The notes beneath the pieces are model-generated. The model was not told the origin of the DNA and made no database searches. It was given only the letters and a program-made list of their open reading frames with translations. Of a stretch of 10,516 bases of DNA, positions 1-4,684 are shown piece by piece. Origin of the DNA: Chloroflexota bacterium (GTDB lineage: Bacteria; Chloroflexota; Limnocylindria; QHBO01); the NCBI GenBank assembly GCA_013694795.1, contig JACDBS010000173.1, positions 1-10,516 of the forward strand. The letters run 5' to 3'. Each line of letters opens with the position of its first letter. The stretch's first letter is position 1. Position numbers and translations under genes: made by a program.

Positions 1-525
1 GTCCTGCGCACACGCCGCCACGATCGCCTTCGCGATGCGGCCTGCACGGCGCTCTTCACCAAACGTCGCGAGGATTCCGGCGAGCTCTCGCTCCGAGGAG
101 CGCTCGATGAGCTCAAGGGCCGATAGACCACTCGTTTCATCGAATCTCATGTCCGGCGGCGCATCGGCCGCAAAGCTGAATCCTCGGCGCGGATCGGCAA
201 GCTGATAGCTGCTGAGGCCGAGGTCGAAGAGACACGCATCGAGCGGTCCGACGCCGGCATCGGTCGCGGCGTCGTAGATCGCCTCGAAGTTGGCGTGACG
301 CAGGACGACGCGGTCGCCGAAACGCGCAAGGACGCGTTTCGCCTCCGCGATGGCCGCCCGATCGGCATCGATGCCGAGCAGGCGGCCATCCGGAGACGTG
401 GTCTCCAGAAGCCGCTCGGCGTGCCCACCGCCGCCGACCGTGCAATCAGCCACGGAGCTGCCGGGACCCACGGCCAGCGAGGTGAGAACCTCGTCGACCA
501 GGACCGGCAGGTGCCCTTCTCCCAT
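1..525 (-). CDS. rsmH: 16S rRNA m4C1402 methyltransferase RsmH (MraW), N-terminal part, cut by window edge
   Basis: RsmH transfers a methyl group from S-adenosylmethionine to N4 of C1402 in 16S rRNA, tuning the ribosomal P site. It is the usual second gene of the division/cell-wall cluster after mraZ. The first 175 residues are visible; family members are about 300-330, so the C-terminal part lies outside to the left. Visible signatures are the opening GHLPVLVDEVL (residues 4-14), the SAM-binding TVGGGGHAERLL (29-40), the acidic GIDAD that ends the next strand (about 51-55), FDLGLSS (about 100-106), RGFSF (114-118), the PPDMRFD loop (about 123-129) and FGEERRAGRIAKAI (about 155-168). The ATG at 523-525 is chosen because GHLPVL is the normal family start and GAGGTG sits 9 bases upstream; a GTG 12 bases further out is possible but forms part of that ribosome site. 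The mraZ stop is 70 bp upstream on the same strand, so the two are presumably co-transcribed. Confidence 0.95.
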   Translation of the reverse strand, partial: MGEGHLPVLVDEVLTSLAVGPGSSVADCTVGGGGHAERLLETTSPDGRLLGIDADRAAIAEAKRVLARFGDRVVLRHANFEAIYDAATDAGVGPLDACLFDLGLSSYQLADPRRGFSFAADAPPDMRFDETSGLSALELIERSSERELAGILATFGEERRAGRIAKAIVAACAQD

Positions 526-595
526 GTGGCGTTGCACCTCACTTGTCGGACGGCGGGCCGAGCGGCCCGGAGACGCATCAATGGCCGGGGCACCG

Positions 596-1045
596 TCAGA
601 TGCCCAGGTCGGCGAGGTGCTCGGCGAGCGCCTCCGGCTGGTCCTCGATCTGCGACCGATACGGCTGCCACCGCGTCGGAGCCCAGATCTCCAGCCGGTT
701 CAGCGCGCCGACCACGACCACCTCGCTGTGGGTCAGGCCGGCGTACTCGCGCAGGTAGCTCGGGACGAGGACGCGCCCCTGGCGATCGAGCTCCACCTCG
801 ACCGCCCCCGAGCTCATGAAGCGGCCGAACTGTCGCGCGGCCGCATTCGTCGTCGGCAGGCCCTGGATCCTGGCCGCCAGGTCCTCCCACGTATCCGCGG
901 GAAAGATCGCCAGGCAACCATCCAGCCAGCGAGCCAGCGTCGCACCCTGCGCCAGCCGCGCCCGGAAGCGAACCGGGACCGCGACGCGGCCTCGTTCGTC
1001 CAGTGCGTGCCGGAACTCCCCGGTGAGGAATGACGCTCGCTCCAT
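596..1045 (-). CDS. mraZ: MraZ, transcriptional regulator of the division and cell-wall cluster
   Basis: MraZ is a ring-forming DNA-binding protein that in E. coli represses its own operon. The 149-residue length is normal for the family. It shows the expected two SpoVT-AbrB-type half domains: the first centred on LDERGRVAVPVRFRA (residues 15-29), the second on LDRQGRVLVPSYLREYAGL (86-104), each with the D-x-x-G-R-V-x-V-P signature. The C-terminal tail from about 122 (PTRWQPYRSQIED...) is the usual charged helix. The ATG start puts F-L-T-G-E-F close to the N-terminus as in other MraZ proteins; a short AGG lies just upstream, so the ribosome site is weak. A good promoter and a three-repeat MraZ operator lie directly in front, so autoregulation is likely. 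rsmH follows on the same strand. No defect is seen. Confidence 0.97.
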   Translation of the reverse strand: MERASFLTGEFRHALDERGRVAVPVRFRARLAQGATLARWLDGCLAIFPADTWEDLAARIQGLPTTNAAARQFGRFMSSGAVEVELDRQGRVLVPSYLREYAGLTHSEVVVVGALNRLEIWAPTRWQPYRSQIEDQPEALAEHLADLGI

Positions 1046-1058
1046 TGGACCTGCTGTT

Positions 1059-1083
1059 CACCACTATTCCCCACATGACCCCA
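1059..1083 (-). promoter_or_regulatory. MraZ operator: three TGGKG boxes with 10-bp period
   Basis: Reading the minus strand towards mraZ there are TGGGG (1083-1079), TGGGG (1073-1069) and TGGTG (1063-1059), each separated by exactly 5 bases (TCATG, AATAG). The known E. coli MraZ site is three direct TGGGN repeats separated by 5-nt spacers upstream of mraZ, so motif, count, spacing and location all agree. The last box, nearest the gene, carries one change (TGGTG). The site lies between the predicted transcription start and the mraZ ATG. The DNA pattern is seen directly; binding is inferred from the family. Confidence 0.85.
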
Positions 1084-1102
1084 TTTGGAACCACGGAGCG
1101 CC

Positions 1103-1130
1103 ACTATACAGGGCAAACGCCACCCGTCAA
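1103..1130 (-). promoter_or_regulatory. sigma-70-type promoter of mraZ-rsmH
   Basis: On the minus strand a -35 box TTGACG (1130-1125) is followed by a 16-bp spacer and a -10 box TATAGT (1108-1103). Both boxes match 5 of 6 consensus positions, and this is the best promoter in the window. Transcription would start near 1096, giving a leader of about 50 nt that carries the MraZ boxes. Confidence 0.75.
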
Positions 1131-1830
1131 GGGTTTTTCGCGACAGGATCGTGCTCCCCTCGGGGGACACGGCATTCGTACTAGTGGACCTGGGCCGATC
1201 CATCGGTGCGTCAGGGCCTGGCGCTGCCTCTGCCGCGCCGCCCGCCCTGGCTCGATCAGACCGATTGGACCGATCGGCTAGTCGGGCGGCACGCTCTCCA
1301 GTTGCACTCAATGCACCGATCTACCACGCAGGGGCCAAATTGGTGGCCGATGCGATCAGAAGTTGCTGGGTGGTGCAACTCTTGGCCGAGCCGAGGCGCA
1401 TCTTCGTAGTTAGGTGCACTCAGCGCAACGGCGGAAGGAACGACGGCAGGAACGGCGCGGCAGTGACAGTCAGATGAGCCGGCTCGCTGATCCCGCGTGG
1501 CACCGCGCCGATGCACGCTCGCCGCGCGGCACGGAACGATCATCTTGAACAATGTGCGGGTGCGTGCACTTTGGACGCTGGATGCGGGCTGGAGCGGTCG
1601 CACTGGAGCGTGAGTGGCAGCCGCGCGAGGCTGATCCGCCGCGCAATGTGGCGCCAGGCGCATATTCGTCCGAACCAAGGTGCGCGGCATGCGCAATGTG
1701 CGCCAGGGTGGACATTGTGCCGGAGCCGGAGGCGGTCAGCCAAGGGGCCGGCGGGACAAGATAGGAGCTTGTCTGACGACGCCCGAAAGACCCGCCGGGC
1801 TGGATACGACGATCTATCGGTCGAGGCCGG
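1131..1830. other. 700-bp stretch without a convincing gene; short repeats and small hairpins
   Basis: No frame here gives a protein I can recognise or that looks like its neighbours; the open frames are high-GC shadows rich in Arg, Ala and Ser. What can be seen is structure. GCGCAATGTG(G)CGCCAGG occurs twice, at 1641-1658 and 1691-1707, exactly 50 bp apart. AGTTGCAC (1300-1307) and GTGCAACT (1373-1380) form an inverted pair. Small hairpins lie at 1333-1348 (GGCCA/TGGCC), 1361-1380 (AGTTGC/GCAACT), 1691-1703 (GCGCA/TGCGC), 1755-1773 (GACAAG/CTTGTC) and 1781-1800 (GCCCG/CGGGC). GACCGAT is repeated at 1259-1276. None has a T tract, so I do not call a terminator. The last two hairpins lie just 3' of the minus-strand gene ending at 1831 and could serve as its transcript end. 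A small RNA or a decayed gene cannot be excluded. Confidence 0.5.
1641..1707. repeat. direct repeat GCGCAATGTG(G)CGCCAGG, two copies 50 bp apart
   Basis: Copy 1 is at 1641-1658 and copy 2 at 1691-1707; they differ by one inserted G. Copy 2 contains the perfect palindrome GCGCA-ATG-TGCGC. Related ACAATGT and ACATTGT occur at 1551-1557 and 1712-1718. The pattern could be protein-binding sites or a fragment of a dispersed intergenic repeat; nothing in the window decides. Confidence 0.45.
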
Positions 1831-2745
1831 TCAGGGGGCGGGCGTCGCCTCGGGGAGGACGGTCAGCTCCGCCTGCTCCAGGTAGATGGATCGCCGCTCA
1901 TCGGCGGCATTGCGGAAGACCGCCCGAATGCGGAACTCGCCGGAGTCCGGATACCGATACGCCTGCCCGGCGAGGTCACCGTCCTGGGTGACCCAGTACA
2001 CGGCGCCGTCGGCCCCCGTGATGGGCTCCGCGCGGGCAAACGAGTAGCCGGCGAACGTCAGCTCAGTTGCGCCCACCAGTGAGCCGGCATCGTCCAGCTC
2101 GAACAGCGTGTAGCGCGCCGGACCGACGGACACCTCATAGAAGGCGAAGGCGTCGCCGATGTCAGGGGTCGGCTCAAGCGTCGGGGTCGGCTGAGGGGCC
2201 GTGGCGCTCGGCGTCAGCTCAGGCGATGCGCTCGGCGTCGGCTCAGGCGAGGCGCTCGGCGTCGGTGACGGGGCCACCGCCGTTCCGAAGCCGTCACCGA
2301 ACAGGAGGAACGCTCCGACCCCACCCACGAGCAGGACGAGGGCAGCCAGAAGGAAAAGAATGGGAGAGCCGCGACGGCGGCCCTTCTCGGCGGGCGGTGG
2401 AGGAGGCGCAGGCTCGGGCAGTGGCGCACGCCGCTGGCGCAGCGCCTCGAGCTCCTCGGTCGGAATGACGAGGACGCCGCGCAGATAGCGTGGGCAGTTG
2501 CCGTAGCCGCGCTCCTGGCAGACACGCGTCTGCTGCTCCGCCGATAGCGGCGCGGGGTCGCCGAAGGCGAAGCATCGGTGATCGTCGCTCACGCCCGCGA
2601 CGTAGCCCGTGCGATCCTCGGCCAGTCCAAGGAATGGACAGATGTGCTCGGGACGTTCGGCCAGGCGCGCGAAGAGGGCGTGGCGATCAGCCTCGCGGGC
2701 TGCCTCGGCGGCCGCCTCCTGCTCGCGCTTTCGCCGTCCGAACAC
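1831..2745 (-). CDS. membrane protein with N-terminal four-cysteine module, one TM helix, Pro/Thr/Ser linker and extracytoplasmic domain
   Basis: A 304-residue protein whose function I do not know. In order: a charged Arg/Glu/Ala helix (residues 1-30); a cysteine module with CPFLG at 36, HRCFAFGDPAP around 58, and C76 and C84 (CPRYLRG), the Cys spacing and nearby His56 suggesting a metal site; an acidic/Pro-rich segment to 120; a basic KGRRRG stop-transfer sequence; one transmembrane helix at about 128-149; a Pro/Thr/Ser linker with TPSASPE repeats (157-194); and a predicted beta-rich domain (about 198-298). The positive charges before the helix predict a cytoplasmic Cys module and an outside C-terminus. 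From memory, similar Cys modules (CPxLGL ... HRC ... CPR) occur in Chloroflexota proteins, often with a TM helix or LysM. Start is GTG at 2745 with a strong GAGGAG (2756-2751) 5 bases upstream. A TAGACT at 2797-2792 may be its -10. It diverges from the 78-residue gene. Confidence 0.85.
   Translation of the reverse strand: MFGRRKREQEAAAEAAREADRHALFARLAERPEHICPFLGLAEDRTGYVAGVSDDHRCFAFGDPAPLSAEQQTRVCQERGYGNCPRYLRGVLVIPTEELEALRQRRAPLPEPAPPPPPAEKGRRRGSPILFLLAALVLLVGGVGAFLLFGDGFGTAVAPSPTPSASPEPTPSASPELTPSATAPQPTPTLEPTPDIGDAFAFYEVSVGPARYTLFELDDAGSLVGATELTFAGYSFARAEPITGADGAVYWVTQDGDLAGQAYRYPDSGEFRIRAVFRNAADERRSIYLEQAELTVLPEATPAP
2204..2265 (-). repeat. 24-bp coding tandem repeat (about 2.6 units)
   Basis: Units begin at plus-strand positions 2204, 2228 and 2252, each starting GCGCTCGGCGTC; the third is partial. 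The repeat encodes the TPSASPE-type octapeptide of the Pro/Thr/Ser linker in the membrane protein on the minus strand. A 24-bp unit keeps the reading frame, so copy-number change would only alter linker length. Confidence 0.8.
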
Positions 2746-2808
2746 GATTTCTCCTCACCTTGCCACGCGGCAACTTTCCGCGGTCGGCGAGAGTCTAGCG
2801 TGCTCGGG

Positions 2809-2843
2809 CGCGGCCCCGCGACGCCTCCGGTGGCGGGGCCGCG
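2809..2843. repeat. strong GC hairpin in the divergent intergenic region
   Basis: CGCGGCCCCGC (2809-2819) and GCGGGGCCGCG (2833-2843) form a perfect 11-bp inverted repeat with a 13-base loop that can pair a further GCC/GGC. It lies between the GTG of the minus-strand membrane protein (2745) and the ATG of the plus-strand small protein (2940). No T run follows on either strand; the nearest, T6 at 2890-2895, is 46 bases away, so it is not a standard terminator. Confidence 0.6.
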
Positions 2844-2939
2844 GTGGTACGAACGCGCCATTGCTGACCCGACGCCGCAGGTCATACGCTTTTTTCCTAC
2901 CGAGCAGCACGGGAACTGACGGAGCCCGAGGGGAATGTC

Positions 2940-3176
2940 ATGGCGCTGAACCCGATCGAGGCAAGTGAAGAGCGCCGACCGATCCCGCGATCAGGTCGTA
3001 TCAGGCGCTGCTCGGTGCGCCATGTCAGCATCCTGCCCGGCGACCCTGCCACGGTCCAGGTGGACTGCCTGCTCGGCGGTACCGATCATCCGCTCCCGCT
3101 CGGCACCATGGACGAGGCGCGTCCGGTGTGCAACGCGTGCACGGCACGCTCGGTCTGGCGGGAAGACGAGGATTGA
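2940..3176 (+). CDS. 78-residue four-cysteine protein of unknown function
   Basis: I do not recognise this protein. It has four cysteines, at residues 24, 43, 64 and 67, the last two as CNAC in VCNACTARSVW, with several His (28, 50). This is the layout of a small zinc-binding or redox-active protein, but no family assignment is possible by eye. The N-terminus is charged and there is no signal peptide or membrane helix, so it is probably cytoplasmic. The ATG at 2940 follows a good GAGGGG with 8 bases between, which supports a real gene. A weak -35/-10 pair (TTGCTG at 2861, TACGCT at 2885) may lie upstream. Its stop codon ends one base before the inferred 3' end of rnpB on the opposite strand, so the two converge tail to tail. 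It lies outside the TCA operon. Confidence 0.65.
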   Translation: MALNPIEASEERRPIPRSGRIRRCSVRHVSILPGDPATVQVDCLLGGTDHPLPLGTMDEARPVCNACTARSVWREDED

Positions 3177-3177
3177 T

Positions 3178-3506
3178 CCCTGGAGGGCGACCTGTAAGCC
3201 GAGTTCTGTCCCGGGACCGATTCGCATCGGTCCCATGGACGGCCATCCATCTATGCGACCTACCCGGGAGCTGAGCGAGCAACCTGCTGCGGCCCGAAGG
3301 CCGCATTTCGCTCCCCTATTCGGTCTTGCTCCGGCTAGAGCTTGCCCGTTTCACTCCCGCTCCGCGAGCGGGCATCGTCACTGTGGCGCTGGTCCTCGCC
3401 TCACGGCGGACGGGTGTTACCCGCTAGCCTGCTCTGAGGAGCTCGGACTTTCCTCGGACGCGGCCTTTCGACCGATGCGCCCGCGGCCGTCCAGCCGCCT
3501 CCAGGG
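3178..3506 (-). ncRNA. rnpB: RNase P RNA (catalytic RNA of ribonuclease P)
   Basis: This RNA removes 5' leaders from precursor tRNAs together with the RnpA protein. On the minus strand all core blocks are present: the P4/CR-I block GAGGAAAGTCCGAGCTCC (3455-3438), GAGCAAGACCGAATAGGGG (3331-3313), a GGU-containing GCAGGTTGC loop beside P15 (about 3288-3280), GGGTAGG, AGATGGATGGCCGTCC, and the CR-V block ACAGAACTCGGCTTA (3209-3195) that pairs back into P4. A UUCG-capped hairpin (3304-3289) fits P16. The ends are set by P1: CCCTGGAGG at the 5' end (3506) and CCTCCAGGG at the 3' end pair perfectly. The length of about 329 nt is short for an A-type RNA. Between GGGTAGG and AGATGG I see no P18 hairpin, while a GCGA-capped 9-bp hairpin sits at the P19 position (3213-3234). 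Ends may be off by a few bases. Confidence 0.95.
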
Positions 3507-3512
3507 ACTGAT

Positions 3513-3518
3513 AGTGTA
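3513..3518 (-). promoter_or_regulatory. probable -10 box of rnpB
   Basis: TACACT on the minus strand (3518-3513) is followed 6-7 bases later by CCCTGG, the P1-derived 5' end of rnpB, which is the right distance for a -10 element. No good -35 box is visible at 16-18 bp; that region is occupied by the LexA-like palindrome. Confidence 0.5.
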
Positions 3519-3525
3519 CCCGATT

Positions 3526-3539
3526 CGAACATCCGTTCG
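3526..3539. promoter_or_regulatory. LexA/SOS-box-like palindrome upstream of rnpB
   Basis: CGAACATCCGTTCG is a perfect CGAAC-N4-GTTCG palindrome, and the plus strand extends it on one side to TCGAAC. This is the core of the SOS box bound by LexA in Bacillus and Mycobacterium. It covers roughly -20 to -33 of the predicted rnpB start, where a repressor would block transcription, and is 29 bases beyond the rnhA stop. The palindrome is seen directly; LexA binding is inference. It could instead be a short hairpin at the operon end. Confidence 0.4.
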
Positions 3540-3567
3540 GATGCGGCCTCCCGAGCGCGAATGAGGA

Positions 3568-3978
3568 TCACCCAGGTCCGTCGATCGCCACGTTGCTGAG
3601 ACGATCAGCATCCTTGTTCTGCGCGCGCGGCACATGGCCGACGGTGTAGCCCTCGAACGAGCGCAGGAGCTCCATCGCGGCGGCGTGTATCGGCTTGAGG
3701 CCGGGATTCTTGACGCGGTAGGTGCCGCTGATCTGGCGAGCCACGAGCTCGGAGTCCATGCGCATGTCCACGTGCGTGGCGCCCAGGCGCCGCGCCTCCC
3801 TGAGCGCCAGGAGCACCGCCGTCCACTCGGCGACGTTGTTGGTGGCCTGTCCGAGCCCTTCGGCGATCTCCGATAGGACCGTGCCGTCGGCGGCGTCGCG
3901 CAGGATCGCGCCGGCGCCCGCCGGGCCGGGGTTGCCGCGAGCCGCGCCATCGGTGTAGATCAGGAGGCGCCGGCTCAT
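3568..3978 (-). CDS. rnhA: ribonuclease HI
   Basis: RNase HI cuts the RNA strand of RNA-DNA hybrids (R-loops, primers). The 136-residue protein has the complete catalytic DEDD set: D10 in IYTDGAARGNPGPAG, E51 in NNVAEW, D75 in MRMDSEL, and D125 in NKDADRLSN. H115 (VGHVPR) matches the flexible-loop His. The protein is short and lacks the basic protrusion of the E. coli enzyme, like many Gram-positive and archaeal type I enzymes. The ATG at 3978-3976 overlaps the sdhB stop as ATGA, so translation is probably coupled to sdhB; a longer frame back to 4086 would run inside sdhB and add no family sequence. It is the last protein of the icd-sdh run, an unexpected partner for TCA genes but followed by another RNA-processing gene, rnpB. 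Confidence 0.95.
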   Translation of the reverse strand: MSRRLLIYTDGAARGNPGPAGAGAILRDAADGTVLSEIAEGLGQATNNVAEWTAVLLALREARRLGATHVDMRMDSELVARQISGTYRVKNPGLKPIHAAAMELLRSFEGYTVGHVPRAQNKDADRLSNVAIDGPG

Positions 3979-4679
3979 CGGAGGCCGGCCTTGCCGATCT
4001 CGGCGGTCACTTCGAGGATCGCCCGCGTGATCTTGATATCGCGCGGACAGGCCTCGACGCAGTTGAAGGTCGTGCGGCAGCGCCACACGCCGTCCGGGTC
4101 GGCCATGATCTGGAGGCGCTCCTCCTTCGCGGTGTCGCGCGAGTCAACGATGAACCGATGCGCATTCACGATAGCCGCCGGTCCCACGTACGACTGATCG
4201 GCCCAGAAGACGGGGCAGGCCGTGGTGCAGGCGGCGCACAGGATGCAGCGACTGGTGTCCTCGAAGCGATCGCGATCGGCCGGCGACTGGCGGCGCTCCT
4301 TGCCATCGACCGGGATCTCGTCGTTGACGAGGAACGGCTTCACCTGCCTGTACGACTCCCAGAAGGGTTCCATGTCGACCAGCAGGTCCTTGAGCACGGC
4401 CATCCCGCGGATCGCCTCGACCGTGATCTGCGGACCAGCGTCCTTGACCAGGTACTCGCAGGCCAGGCGGTTGCGACCGTTGATGAGCATCGCGTCCGAG
4501 CCGCAGACGCCGTGGGCGCAGGAGCGGCGGAAGGTGAGCGTTCCATCCTGGTACCACTTGACGTGATGCAGGAGGTCGAGCACTCGATCGTTCGGCTCGG
4601 CCGGGACCGTGTACTCCTCCCAGTGCGGCTCGTCATCGGCCTCCGGGTTGTAGCGGCGGATGCGCAGCTGAACGTCCAT
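3975..4679 (-). CDS. sdhB: succinate dehydrogenase iron-sulfur subunit SdhB
   Basis: SdhB carries electrons from the FAD of SdhA to the quinone site in the membrane anchor. The 234 residues contain all three cluster sites. The [2Fe-2S] site is C54, C59, D62 and C74 (RRSCAHGVCGSDAM ... RLAC); the Asp in place of the third Cys is also seen in E. coli SdhB. The [4Fe-4S] ligands are C145, C148, C151 (CILCAACTTACP) and C211; the [3Fe-4S] ligands are C155, C201 and C207 (WRCRTTFNCVEACP). The ATG at 4679 is preferred, 5 bases after the sdhA stop; a TTG at 4688 that overlaps the sdhA stop would add three residues (TTGAGACCG before ATG). The 3' end overlaps rnhA by 4 bases. Position 4 of the sdhCDAB order matches E. 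coli. Confidence 0.97.
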   Translation of the reverse strand: MDVQLRIRRYNPEADDEPHWEEYTVPAEPNDRVLDLLHHVKWYQDGTLTFRRSCAHGVCGSDAMLINGRNRLACEYLVKDAGPQITVEAIRGMAVLKDLLVDMEPFWESYRQVKPFLVNDEIPVDGKERRQSPADRDRFEDTSRCILCAACTTACPVFWADQSYVGPAAIVNAHRFIVDSRDTAKEERLQIMADPDGVWRCRTTFNCVEACPRDIKITRAILEVTAEIGKAGLR

Positions 4680-4684
4680 CGGTC

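Noticed and set aside
147..1094. Long minus-strand open frame across mraZ and rsmH
   Set aside because: It is a frame-shifted shadow of two clearly recognisable genes, very rich in Arg, Pro and Ala.
1425..1460. GGAAGGAACG resembling the signal recognition particle RNA tip
   Set aside because: Only the short GGAAGG core matches; the conserved flanking bases and pairing strand are missing.
1755..1800. Terminator of the membrane-protein gene
   Set aside because: Two short hairpins are present but neither is followed by a T tract on the minus strand; kept only as a remark in the gap entry.
1256..1885. Open frames of 124-146 codons on both strands in the gap
   Set aside because: No recognisable motif, no ribosome site, composition typical of GC-rich shadow frames.
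2809..2895. Rho-independent terminator made of the GC hairpin and the T6 run
   Set aside because: The T run starts 46 bases after the stem, and no plus-strand gene ends upstream.
3515..3545. tRNA-like T-loop GTTCGAATC on the minus strand
   Set aside because: The flanking stem does not pair beyond one or two base pairs and no anticodon or acceptor arm fits; the sequence is part of the palindrome upstream of rnpB.
3979..4086. N-terminal extension of RNase HI by 36 residues
   Set aside because: The extension lies inside sdhB in another frame and does not resemble RNase H; the ATG at 3978 gives the normal family start.
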